Source: Actinomycetes bacterium (GTDB lineage: Bacteria > Actinomycetota > Aquicultoria > SURF-47 > JAUUWJ01). Taken from it: a DNA stretch of 9,248 nt. The number at the start of each line of letters is the position of its first letter. The first letter of the stretch is position 1. The translations under genes were made by a program, and so were the position numbers. The stretch lies in NCBI GenBank assembly GCA_030589175.1, contig JAUUWJ010000018.1, positions 1 to 9,248 of the forward strand, written 5' to 3'. This document shows positions 1-6,359 of this stretch, in pieces. Below the pieces are notes generated by a model. It made no database searches. It was not told the origin of the DNA and saw nothing but the letters and a program-made list of their open reading frames with translations.

Positions 1-37
1 AGTAAGCTTAACCTTTGCTTTTTGTTTCCGAGCAAAT

Positions 38-66
38 AAAAAACCCCTTTCTCATGTACGTGAGAA
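38..66 (-). terminator. Probable terminator in riboswitch expression platform
   Basis: On the minus strand TTCTCA (66-61) pairs with TGAGAA (54-49) around a 6-nt loop. AAGGGG follows, then a run of six T (43-38). It lies about 20 nt after the aptamer, where a ligand-controlled terminator would be expected. The stem is AT-rich and a few bases separate it from the T run, so the exact fold is uncertain. Confidence 0.5.
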
Positions 67-83
67 GTATTTGGTAAAATGAA

Positions 84-171
84 GCTGTTGCTGGTTTTCT
101 GGCTTACCCTGCTAGGGATTACAGTTGCGGCACAGCGCCGGAATTACACCGATCTTGCCCATAACAACGGC
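84..171 (-). ncRNA. Cobalamin (B12) riboswitch aptamer
   Basis: The minus strand carries the conserved core of the cobalamin riboswitch family in order: GGTGTAATTCC (150-140), GCCGCAACTGTAA (131-119), a small CCCT/AGGG hairpin (117-107), then the B12-box-like AAGCCAGAAAACCAGC (105-90). A P1-like stem pairs GCCGTTG (171-165) with CAACAGC (90-84), with one mismatch. At about 88 nt it is compact, with no room for large peripheral helices. In this family cobalamin binding usually represses the downstream gene, typically B12 synthesis or transport, or a B12-independent or B12-dependent isozyme. The regulated gene is beyond the left edge, so the target is unknown. Boundaries are approximate. Confidence 0.85.
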
Positions 172-191
172 TTACTATTCGATTGAGAAAA

Positions 192-220
192 AGTTTATTA
201 GCAAACTTATGTGTTGTCAA
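192..220 (-). promoter_or_regulatory. Sigma70-type promoter for riboswitch-controlled gene
   Basis: Read on the minus strand, TTGACA (220-215) is followed by a 17-nt spacer and TAAACT (197-192). The -35 box is a perfect match and the spacing is ideal. It lies just after the treT stop codon, and transcription would start near 185, shortly before the cobalamin aptamer. The gene left of the window is therefore probably transcribed independently of treT. Confidence 0.75.
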
Positions 221-241
221 GCAAAAAAGTAGTTTTTGGAT

Positions 242-1477
242 TCAGACGCCGGCAATTTCACTGATCAGTTGCAGCTCTTCTTTAATAAAACGCGGCATTA
301 AAAAATATTGCTCAACACGCTTTTTCCCCAGATCTCCATATTCATGCATCATTTGCGGATTTTTTAATAAGTAAACAACTTTTTCGGCTGCTTCTTCCGT
401 TGAATCAATTAATAGGTCTTCAAGCTTTTCTTTCATCTGAAGTTTAATACCGCCGGCCCGGCCGGCAACTACGGGTTTTGCTTTCCAAAGACTTTCACTT
501 ACGACAAGTCCGAAACCTTCCTTGAGAGATTTATGAATAACGACATCGGAGCCTCTTTGAAAGGCATTCACTTCCAAACTGCCGGTTGATGTTTGGTTCG
601 TATAAACATACATATCGGGATCAGATACCGCTTCCTGATTAATCTGCCCGTACATTTGCCAAGCTTCCGGATCGTCGTGAGCCATAGTGCCAACCAGTAC
701 CAGCTGGACTTTGGGAAGGTGTTTTTTTACCAGGCGATAAGTTTCAATTACGCCGTAAGGATCTTTGAAAACATCAAAACGAGATACTTGTAATAGCACC
801 GGATGACCCACTTTTACGCCGCTGTTTAGCATAATTGCTCGGGGTAAGTGAGGCGGCAGATCCATATTTTTCGTGTTGCTTATGTCGATAGCCGGCGGGA
901 TTATCGCTGTTCTTATTGCCAAATCTTTAGGGATAAACTCTTTCATGGTAAAAATGGCGGTAGAGTATTGCTCGATGAAAGGTTTTAAAAATTGCCATAT
1001 TTGTAGGTCGGGCGATGCCATATCAATATGGGCCCGCCAAATCCATTTGGCTTTCATCTTGCTAAAGGCAACAAGAGCAGCCGGTTGAGGATCATTTATT
1101 ACTACTACATCATACTCGCCTAAATCCAGCTGTTTGGCATTTTCCATAATATTTCCCAAGTATCGCTCTTTGATACCTTCGGTAAGCTTAATTTTGGCTC
1201 CCTGTAAACCATTGTGAAACATCTTTGTTATGGAGAAGAAGTGAGAATTACCGTAAATGATTCGCCAATCAGCTTGAATGCCTAAGTTTCTTAGCAAGGG
1301 CAAATAAGCGGAGAGCAGTTCAGCTACGCCACCGCCAAAAGGCGTCGAATTGATATAGAGCAAACGCAGCTTTTTCAATTTCGAGGCTATTGACCTTAAT
1401 TCGTCTATTTTTTCCGTGCCGATAACGGGTTCGTATATTTCTATGCTCTTATGGCCCAAATCTACTTGCTGCAACAT
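242..1477 (-). CDS. treT: Trehalose synthase TreT (GT4 glycosyltransferase)
   Basis: This 411-aa cytosolic GT-B glycosyltransferase resembles TreT, which in characterised relatives makes trehalose reversibly from a nucleotide-diphosphate glucose and glucose. Length and motifs are typical: an N-terminal Rossmann domain with GGGVAELL (48-55), NDPQPA (128-133) and WRAHID (147-152), then a C-terminal donor domain with QVSRFDVFKDP (230-240, including R233 and K238), LVGTMAHDDPEAW (261-273) and the GT4 EX7E pair E320 and E328 in EGFGLVVSE. The ATG at 1477 is preceded by AAGGG (1494-1490), a weak ribosome site at long spacing; no clear promoter was found. It is divergent from the membrane protein gene at 1709, and the two share a palindromic intergenic region. 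The role would be compatible-solute synthesis or trehalose use; direction and nucleotide donor cannot be read from sequence. Confidence 0.88.
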   Translation of the reverse strand: MLQQVDLGHKSIEIYEPVIGTEKIDELRSIASKLKKLRLLYINSTPFGGGVAELLSAYLPLLRNLGIQADWRIIYGNSHFFSITKMFHNGLQGAKIKLTEGIKERYLGNIMENAKQLDLGEYDVVVINDPQPAALVAFSKMKAKWIWRAHIDMASPDLQIWQFLKPFIEQYSTAIFTMKEFIPKDLAIRTAIIPPAIDISNTKNMDLPPHLPRAIMLNSGVKVGHPVLLQVSRFDVFKDPYGVIETYRLVKKHLPKVQLVLVGTMAHDDPEAWQMYGQINQEAVSDPDMYVYTNQTSTGSLEVNAFQRGSDVVIHKSLKEGFGLVVSESLWKAKPVVAGRAGGIKLQMKEKLEDLLIDSTEEAAEKVVYLLKNPQMMHEYGDLGKKRVEQYFLMPRFIKEELQLISEIAGV

Positions 1478-1636
1478 AGTACATAGTTACCCTTATATGC
1501 TTGCCTGTACGCTCATTTGACTTACCCACGCACCAGCCATCATCTTTACGAATTTTATTGATTTTTGATGAGTGTGGCTGTTTTTTTTGTCTGGGCTGTG
1601 CACGATGTTTGCCCCTATGGACGTTTAAGTTAAGAT

Positions 1637-1656
1637 CACCCCGATGCATCGGGGTG
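1637..1656. repeat. Perfect 20-bp palindrome between divergent genes
   Basis: CACCCCGATGCATCGGGGTG is a perfect inverted repeat, much richer in GC than its surroundings. It lies between treT and the membrane protein gene, about 50 bp before the latter's ATG. Neither side has a T run, so it is not an obvious terminator. It could be an operator for a dimeric regulator or a dispersed repeat. A related hairpin with the same CATCGGGG half occurs at 5874-5890. Confidence 0.7.
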
Positions 1657-1708
1657 GGGCTCCATATAAAGCGGTTATCATGATGTTGCTTTGGCTATAG
1701 AATTAGAA

Positions 1709-2776
1709 ATGAAAAAAGATAATAACCACAAGACTTTTGCATTAACTAGACGCTCCGGAATCAATCTACTAATTGCTTTTCTGGTAAGCGTTGTTGCCAT
1801 AGTTGTAATCGTTTTATTTACCATTAGCGACAAAACATTAATAGCAATTCAGCAAGTAAAGGTTATCTACTTGATAATTGCTTTCCTTTTGACGATTCTT
1901 AGTTATTTTTTAAGCGGCTTGACTTTCTCGATACTGGCTTCGGCACTCCATAAAAGACTAAGTGTATGGCAGAGTTTTGAAGTATTTTCCGGTGCTAACT
2001 TTATCGGCCTTACGGCACCGTTTCATATTGCCAATATGCCCGTGCAGGCATTATTCTTAAATAATTTTGGTATTAGCTATGCAGATGCAACCGCTATCGT
2101 TACTACTCATGCGGTTCTCTCAGCTTGGTTTTTTGCAGTTGTTACGCCCTTTATATTTATTTTTAATATACCTTTATTTGGCACGCCGTTATCAGTGGCC
2201 TTTTTTACAGCCCTCATCGTCATTATCGTTTCTACAGCTCTGTTCATTCTCTTTATTTTAAGGCCGAATTTCTTTGAAAAAGCGGTTACGGTTATTATTA
2301 ACAGCCGGTTATTAAAGCGATTTATTAATCCTAAAGAATTACAGCGATTTTCAGCTGATACGGTTGAATACATGAAAAACTCTAACTTAAGTTTAAAGAA
2401 ACTATTTAAGGCTTCGCCATTTAGCTTATTGTTGGCTTTTTTATCACAGATTCTGGCCTGGATTGCTATAATTGCCACTGCGCCTATTATCCTAATCGGC
2501 TTAAATTGGTTTGATTCGTTGCTGGAAATATTTTTCCGGGTAATGATTCTAAATTTCTTTCTTTCTTTCTCTCCTATTCCCGGGGGAAGCGGTATCGCCG
2601 AAGTAGGTATATTTGCGGCAACCCTGGATCTAATTCCCACATTTTTGATAGGGCCGTTAGTATTATTATGGCGTTTTACAACTTTTTATTTGATTTATGG
2701 CGTATCCGCTTTTTTCTTCGTATGGCTTATTAATATGAGGGCAAAGATGAAGAAAAAGAAAAAAATTAAAAGTTAA
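1709..2776 (+). CDS. UPF0104 / LPG-synthase-TM family integral membrane protein
   Basis: This 355-aa protein is very hydrophobic, with about eight predicted membrane segments (roughly 18-38, 52-76, 123-142, 143-174, 220-245, 246-265, 280-310, 312-345) and a lysine-rich C-terminal tail. The SPIPGGSGIAE motif at 288-298 fits the P-x-P-G-G-x-G-x-x-E signature of the lysylphosphatidylglycerol synthase transmembrane/UPF0104 family. Members include the flippase part of MprF and many proteins near glycosyltransferases, thought to move or modify lipids. The catalytic aminoacyl-transferase domain of MprF is absent, so lysyl transfer is not implied. ATG at 1709 is preferred because TATAGA (1696-1701) lies at the distance expected for a leaderless transcript; an in-frame TTG at 1691 would add six residues. 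Neither has a Shine-Dalgarno site. Substrate unknown. Confidence 0.8.
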   Translation: MKKDNNHKTFALTRRSGINLLIAFLVSVVAIVVIVLFTISDKTLIAIQQVKVIYLIIAFLLTILSYFLSGLTFSILASALHKRLSVWQSFEVFSGANFIGLTAPFHIANMPVQALFLNNFGISYADATAIVTTHAVLSAWFFAVVTPFIFIFNIPLFGTPLSVAFFTALIVIIVSTALFILFILRPNFFEKAVTVIINSRLLKRFINPKELQRFSADTVEYMKNSNLSLKKLFKASPFSLLLAFLSQILAWIAIIATAPIILIGLNWFDSLLEIFFRVMILNFFLSFSPIPGGSGIAEVGIFAATLDLIPTFLIGPLVLLWRFTTFYLIYGVSAFFFVWLINMRAKMKKKKKIKS

Positions 2777-2900
2777 TTTAGTTCGGAGTTTATAATTAGG
2801 AGAATAATCATTATATTGGATTAGTTTATGTTATTTTCTGTATACAGAATGCTCTTTGTATCAAAGTACCCCGAACCCCGAACTCTGAACTCCGAACTAA
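2777..2900. repeat. Inverted repeat with 7-nt-periodic arms between convergent genes
   Basis: TTAGTTCGGAGTT (2778-2790) is the exact reverse complement of AACTCCGAACTAA (2888-2900). The right arm is part of a degenerate tandem array in which GAAC recurs every 7 nt (2873, 2880, 2887, 2894). The left arm shows the same 7-nt register (AGTT at 2780 and 2787, AATT at 2794). Inside the loop is a separate perfect 14-bp palindrome, TTCTGTATACAGAA (2836-2849). The element fills the gap between the membrane protein and redoxin stop codons and could act as a two-way transcription barrier or be a dispersed repeat. Confidence 0.75.
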
Positions 2901-2909
2901 GTACCATTG

Positions 2910-3431
2910 TCAGATTCCGGTTGAGCCGGGAAAGAAGCCGCATTCAGGACACTCGATTTCTATTGCCAGCAACAGGCGTATTATTTCTTGGATAGAGGGT
3001 AATCCTTCATCTTTATGAACGATGACTTGATCACGTAAGGAATTAAATTTATCGATAACAAAAATTGACGGAACAACCTCAGATACTTCTTTCTTTTTAT
3101 ATGTATAAATTGTACTTACTTTTAAATCCGCGTCGGAAAGCAGTTCAAAAGGCAGTTCTAAATCACTCTTAAGTTTTTTAAGTTTTTCGATCGGCTCTGA
3201 TGAGATAGCAAAAACAATTGTGTTCAAGTCATCAAACCGTTTTGCCTTACTTTTAAATGTTTTTAGTTTAGCTTGGCAGGAGTTACAATCTGCTTTTTCA
3301 AAAAAATATAAAACTACGTTAGACCGTTGCTTAAAATAGCTAATAGTTTTCAAGCTCCCATCTGTTGCCGGTAGGTGAAAATCGGGTACGTTGTGATGTT
3401 TTTTGAGTTTTGGAATGTATTTAACTTTCAT
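2910..3431 (-). CDS. Redoxin (AhpC/TSA-like thioredoxin-fold) protein with two CxxC pairs
   Basis: The predicted protein has 173 aa from ATG 3431; an in-frame TTG at 3449 would add six residues, and neither start has a clear ribosome site. It shows a redoxin layout: VPDFHLPATDG, a strand NVVLYFF, the cysteine pair CNSC (49-52), a FELLSD segment and VPSIFVID. The usual peroxiredoxin PxxxTxxC context is replaced by EKADCNSC, so a thiol-disulfide or bacterioferritin-comigratory-like role is as likely as peroxidase. The tail ends in IECPECG, giving a second CxxC (161-164) that could bind metal or resolve the active-site cysteine. It starts 39 nt after the TetR gene on the same strand, so the two are probably co-transcribed. 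Reductant and substrate are unknown. Confidence 0.75.
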   Translation of the reverse strand: MKVKYIPKLKKHHNVPDFHLPATDGSLKTISYFKQRSNVVLYFFEKADCNSCQAKLKTFKSKAKRFDDLNTIVFAISSEPIEKLKKLKSDLELPFELLSDADLKVSTIYTYKKKEVSEVVPSIFVIDKFNSLRDQVIVHKDEGLPSIQEIIRLLLAIEIECPECGFFPGSTGI

Positions 3432-3470
3432 GGGGTAAATATGACCCAATTTCTGAGAGCAGAAACTTTG

Positions 3471-3989
3471 TTATGTTTTTATGATATTTTTTGTAAGAAC
3501 CTCTAATACTTGCTGGCTACTTAATTCCGGGTAAAGTAGCTTGTATCCGACAAGTAATGAGATCATTGTGCTATCAAAGTTTTTACTAAACCCGGCTTTA
3601 TTATTTTGATTATCGTTTAGTAGGGCCTTAATCTTATTTTTAAAATATTCGACATATTCCTGAAGGTATTTCTTATCCAGTTCCATATAGGAGAATAATA
3701 AAAGTTTGAAGGTTTCATCATCCAGCCTTAAAAAATTATTTGCTATATGTCTTAGACGATTTGTTATTCCTTGGTCCTTGGTTTCAGTTAATCTTTTATA
3801 AGGCTCTAAAGCAGTTTTTAAAGATTCTTTAAATAAGGATTCTTTAGAAGGGAAGTGTTTATATAGAAGGGCTTCACTTACTCCAGCCGCTTTTGCCAAG
3901 TCTTTGCTTGTGCTTCCGTAAAATCCTTTTTTGGCAAAAACTTCTTTTACATCTTCTAATATTAGCTGCTTACGGTTACTAACTACCAT
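3471..3989 (-). CDS. TetR-family transcriptional regulator
   Basis: This 172-aa protein has the TetR layout: an N-terminal three-helix DNA-binding domain at about 6-52, with GFYGSTSKDLAKAAGVS and the recognition-helix region ALLYKHFPSKESLF (40-53), then a divergent all-helical ligand and dimerisation domain. Family members usually repress their own promoter until a small ligand binds. A strong promoter and a perfect palindrome lie directly upstream (see 4002-4021), which supports autoregulation. The downstream redoxin gene on the same strand is the most likely co-regulated target, suggesting a redox or toxic-compound response. The ligand cannot be inferred. ATG 3989 lies about 26 nt after the predicted start point and has no clear Shine-Dalgarno site. 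Confidence 0.88.
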   Translation of the reverse strand: MVVSNRKQLILEDVKEVFAKKGFYGSTSKDLAKAAGVSEALLYKHFPSKESLFKESLKTALEPYKRLTETKDQGITNRLRHIANNFLRLDDETFKLLLFSYMELDKKYLQEYVEYFKNKIKALLNDNQNNKAGFSKNFDSTMISLLVGYKLLYPELSSQQVLEVLTKNIIKT

Positions 3990-4001
3990 ATTTGTTAAAG
4001 A

Positions 4002-4021
4002 AAGTAAGTGAATACTTACTT
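4002..4021. promoter_or_regulatory. Predicted TetR operator (8-4-8 perfect palindrome)
   Basis: AAGTAAGT (4002-4009) and ACTTACTT (4014-4021) are exact inverted copies separated by GAAT. The site begins next to the -10 box and covers the predicted transcription start, a classical position for repression. It directly precedes the TetR gene, so autoregulation is the simplest reading. A degenerate second copy may exist at 4234-4253, where one half is AAGTAAGT and the other matches at five of eight positions. Confidence 0.75.
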
Positions 4022-4050
4022 AGTATATTAAGGTAGCTGTCTTTGGTCAA
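4022..4050 (-). promoter_or_regulatory. Promoter of the tetR-redoxin operon
   Basis: On the minus strand TTGACC (4050-4045), a 17-nt spacer and TATACT (4027-4022) form a near-consensus sigma70 promoter. The predicted start is near 4015, inside the palindromic operator. Confidence 0.8.
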
Positions 4051-4287
4051 GTTTTTAGGAAAAATAAAAATGTGGCTAGTTTTGGCAGTAATGGACGTTT
4101 AAGATTGGGAACAAGTATCTACAGGAACTAGTCTAATAAACTGCTTAACTAACCACGAGTGCTATTAAACAATAAAAGCTTTGTTAATAAAACACTTTTT
4201 CCTAGGGTATTTCATGACTATTAATTAGGGTGTAAGTAAGTCTAATCTTATGTGCGGAACACTGCACTAAGGTTGTTTGGAGATAGA

Positions 4288-4491
4288 ATGGCTAGAGGGT
4301 CGGTAGTTAAAAAAGGAAGCCGGTTTTATTGTGTTTCCCCCTACCAGGGCAAGCAAGTATGGAGGGCTGGCGGTGAAACTATAGGAGAAGCCCAAGCCAG
4401 ATTATCTAAATACATGCAAGAAGATCACCCTAACGATAACTTACTCTTTAAGCAATTTGCTCAAGACTTTCTTTTCCAGTCTGAGTTTTAA
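4288..4491 (+). pseudogene. Truncated tyrosine-recombinase (integrase) N-terminal fragment
   Basis: This is a 67-aa frame from ATG 4288, chosen because GGAG (4279-4282) gives a good ribosome site, whereas the upstream in-frame ATG at 4252 has none. The start MARGSVVKKGSRFYCVSPYQ, with KQVWRAGG and GEAQARLSKY, resembles the AP2-like arm-binding domain of phage-type integrases. LLFKQFAQDFLF near the end looks like the start of the core-binding domain. The stop follows immediately, and the catalytic domain with its R...H-x-x-R...Y residues is absent; no continuation was recognised in other frames over the next 100 bp. It is probably a remnant of an integrative element. A free-standing small DNA-binding protein cannot be excluded. 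Confidence 0.6.
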
Positions 4492-4552
4492 AAAAGTGCT
4501 CTAGACATTTTTTCAAACGACAATGGTATGCTAACTTATTAGTATTTATTTT

Positions 4553-4581
4553 TTGACATCCACTACAACCAGTGCTAGCAT
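4553..4581 (+). promoter_or_regulatory. Strong promoter giving a leaderless transcript
   Basis: TTGACA (4553-4558), a 17-nt spacer and TAGCAT (4576-4581). Only 8 nt separate the -10 box from the ATG at 4590, so transcription should begin at or within a base or two of the start codon. Confidence 0.75.
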
Positions 4582-4589
4582 AGTTACTT

Positions 4590-5642
4590 ATGAAAAGGAG
4601 TTTTGTTTTATATTGCTTTCTTGCAATAATAGCACTCGCACTACAGCCAATTGCTAACGCCTCTACTCTTGAAAGAAATGCACAATTAAACAATTTAAAA
4701 CAACAACTGGGCTTTGAAGACAAGTTTACCGAGCCTGAGCTAGGCACCGTTCCTTTGCCGGAATCAAAGGAAATGGCGTATCCGTACCCTAACGGAGTGG
4801 CCAAATTAATAATTGATTATCCTAATGAAGTCCAGGTTAACGAAGAATTTAACATTTCAGTTACTTATCAAACTTACAACGACCCCTATTGCTCTTTGTT
4901 TCTTTTCCATCAAATGTATATCCCAAGTGGTGCTAACTTGCCTACGACCTGGCGTCAGATCAATTTTTCGCCATGGGACCCCGGTTGGAACAAAGATATA
5001 ACCGGTGCTATTGAAAACCTGCCCAGCGTAGACTGGGTTAATGAAAACTGGGGCGACTGGTTTGGAGTTGGAATTGCCCCGATGGGGAGTGGCAGTTTGT
5101 TGATGCACAGTACACAGGATACATTTCATGGCCATTACTTCTGGGCTCTTGATGGAGATACTGTGACGATGACCTCTGGGCCTTTTAGTTTTGATAACGA
5201 AGGAGAATACCAATTCGAGATATTGCCGATAGGCTGGTACTGGGAAGAAGACTGGAACTTAACCGCTGACCTAGAGCCGGTATCTTTTGACGTAGAAGTT
5301 GGTGGATCTCCGTCAGTTGAAGCCACTATAGATATAAAGCCGGACAGCCTTAACCTTAGTAGCAAGGGAAAAGTTATCACTGCTTATATTGAGTTACCGG
5401 ACAATCTTGACCCTTCAACTATAGACGTATCTTCCATAAAGCTGGACGGTTTTCTAAGTCCGTTGGCAAAGCCGACTTCGATAGGGGACTATGATAATGA
5501 CGGTATAGCTGATTTGATGGTGAAATTTATAAGAAGCGATGCAATCGAGATATTGAAAAATAAGTCTGAGTTCTCGCTTACGATCGAAGGCCAAGCTGGG
5601 TCGCAAACTTTCTCCGGCCAAGACACATTCAAGATTATCTAA
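4590..5642 (+). CDS. Secreted protein with C-terminal calcium-loop domain, function unknown
   Basis: This 350-aa protein starts with a signal peptide (MKRS, hydrophobic 6-22, likely cleavage after ANA at 24). A short polar linker leads to a beta-rich region at about 70-238, rich in W, Y and F, that begins VAKLIIDYPNEVQVNEEFNISV like an immunoglobulin-type fold. A C-terminal domain at about 244-350 begins ATIDIKPDSLNLSSKGK and contains DYDNDGIADL (300-309); D300, D302, D304 and D308 form a DxDxDGxxxD calcium-binding loop. This IDIKP domain recurs at the ends of secreted proteins of environmental bacteria and archaea, but no enzymatic motif is visible. It is probably exported and surface-associated. 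The ATG has no ribosome site and a promoter right before it, so translation is probably leaderless. It lies just after the integrase remnant and is not obviously part of an operon. Confidence 0.75.
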   Translation: MKRSFVLYCFLAIIALALQPIANASTLERNAQLNNLKQQLGFEDKFTEPELGTVPLPESKEMAYPYPNGVAKLIIDYPNEVQVNEEFNISVTYQTYNDPYCSLFLFHQMYIPSGANLPTTWRQINFSPWDPGWNKDITGAIENLPSVDWVNENWGDWFGVGIAPMGSGSLLMHSTQDTFHGHYFWALDGDTVTMTSGPFSFDNEGEYQFEILPIGWYWEEDWNLTADLEPVSFDVEVGGSPSVEATIDIKPDSLNLSSKGKVITAYIELPDNLDPSTIDVSSIKLDGFLSPLAKPTSIGDYDNDGIADLMVKFIRSDAIEILKNKSEFSLTIEGQAGSQTFSGQDTFKII

Positions 5643-5844
5643 AAGAAATAGCAGCCACTAACCTCACTAAAACCAGATACAGTGATATATAATACGCCGA
5701 TAAATAAAGGTTCTAATATATATAATAATAATTTTGCTTAAGTAAGAGCTTAATTGCTATATTATTTTGGTGTTTTTTCATATATTAACCATTATAGATA
5801 ATTGTTAAAAACAAAAGCGTTAGCAAATCTTTTTTTAAACTTTT
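5643..5844. other. AT-rich gene-free stretch
   Basis: No credible coding frame and no clear terminator for the preceding gene were found. The sequence is rich in TA-type runs such as TATATAATAATAATT. It is the first part of an approximately 800-bp region without protein genes that continues to the tRNA at 6440. Confidence 0.6.
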
Positions 5845-5850
5845 TATAAT
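5845..5850 (+). promoter_or_regulatory. Possible -10 box of candidate RNA
   Basis: A perfect TATAAT lies about 7 nt before the predicted RNA start and just before base composition changes from AT-rich to GC-rich. No good -35 box is visible at 16-18 nt. Confidence 0.4.
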
Positions 5851-5856
5851 ATTACA

Positions 5857-6169
5857 ATATCTGGTCGGGGTGACCTCGATTACATCGGGGCGACCGCACG
5901 GCTCCCAGCCGTATTCACATAGTTGCTACTAGCTACTTAGCACACAACCAGCGATTTAGCCATCTGCTCTATCGGCTATTTTGGCTATTTCTCTGCTTTT
6001 CGTGAGAGAAATGTTAGAGAAAACTTGACTGAAAACATTATCTGCTGCGCGCTGTTTGTCTTTTTCTAATGAATGGCTATAAAGTTTCCATTGTAGACTT
6101 TGTTAATTGACTACGACGCATTTGTGCCTAGTTTGCTCTCCTCTTAGCCGGGGAGAGCTTTTTTTATTT
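5857..6169 (+). ncRNA. Candidate structured non-coding RNA, unidentified
   Basis: This is a roughly 310-nt segment with no protein-like frame, bounded by a TATAAT box (5845-5850) and a strong terminator (6135-6169). Hand folding gives local stems in order. GGTCG (5863-5867) with CGACC (5891-5895) encloses CCTCGAT/ATCGGGG (5874-5880, 5884-5890). Then come ACGGCT/AGCCGT with a CCC loop (5898-5912), TGCTA/TAGCA (5924-5928, 5938-5942) and ATTTCTCT/AGAGAAAT (5987-5994, 6005-6012). The sequence does not match the tmRNA, RNase P, SRP, 6S or common riboswitch signatures I know. No gene starts within 480 nt after the terminator, so it looks like an independent RNA and not a leader. The start is inferred and the class unknown. 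Confidence 0.45.
6135..6169 (+). terminator. Strong intrinsic terminator
   Basis: GCTCTCC (6135-6141) pairs perfectly with GGAGAGC (6152-6158) and is followed directly by seven T (6159-6165) and ATTT. There is no protein gene for about 490 bp upstream, so it probably ends a non-coding transcript; read-through from the secreted-protein gene ending at 5642 is the alternative. Confidence 0.85.
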
Positions 6170-6288
6170 CTCAAAAATATGTTGGAACTTACTTTTAACT
6201 AAATTCCACACTATTATTTATGTTAGAAAAATGTTAGAAGAATGATCTTTAGGTACTTGTCAAAAATAACGTACATAGTCGATAACCA

Positions 6289-6305
6289 GTGCCGCGAGGG
6301 AGATT
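6289..6305. repeat. 17-bp copy of the tRNA-Leu 3' end (att-like)
   Basis: GTGCCGCGAGGGAGATT here is identical to 6439-6455, which covers the 3' acceptor strand, T-stem strand and part of the T loop of tRNA-Leu on the minus strand. The copies are exactly 150 bp apart in direct orientation. Duplication of a tRNA 3' end is the usual trace of site-specific integration, although the enclosed interval is far too short for an intact element. Confidence 0.7.
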
Positions 6306-6356
6306 TCCCCTTCGGGGATAAACTTCCCCCTTCAGGGATAAACTTCTCATCTCCCT
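6297..6356. repeat. Stem enclosing two tandem GC hairpins
   Basis: AGGGAGAT (6297-6304) is inverted at ATCTCCCT (6349-6356). Between them are two tandem units, 19 and 20 nt long (6305-6323 and 6324-6343), each with a C-run, TTC, a G-run and ATAAAC. Each unit forms its own CCCC/GGGG or CCC/GGG hairpin, giving a three-stem arrangement. Part of the outer stem comes from the tRNA-derived repeat. Confidence 0.7.
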
Positions 6357-6359
6357 AAT

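Noticed and set aside
1617..1629. 13-mer ATGGACGTTTAAG repeated at 4091-4103
   Set aside because: One 13-bp match in a 9-kb window on either strand is about what chance gives, and the flanks do not align.
1501..1683. Open frames on both strands in the treT-membrane protein gap
   Set aside because: They are short, have no ribosome site or domain-like pattern, overlap each other, and cover the palindrome; they look like chance frames.
2107..2640. 177-aa minus-strand frame inside the membrane protein gene
   Set aside because: It is antisense to a gene with clear family motifs and has a low-complexity, arginine/lysine-scattered composition typical of a shadow frame.
4448..5380. Minus-strand frames overlapping the secreted-protein gene
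   Set aside because: They are antisense to a frame with signal peptide, promoter and calcium-loop motif and show no features of their own.
5897..5913. Possible tRNA-Gly(CCC) anticodon arm in CACGG CTCCCAG CCGTA
   Set aside because: There is no matching acceptor stem, D arm or GTTCRA T loop at the right distances; it is better read as a hairpin of the candidate RNA.
6232..6290. Possible plus-strand promoter TTGTCA near 6259
   Set aside because: No convincing -10 box at the right spacing and no obvious downstream gene before the minus-strand tRNA.
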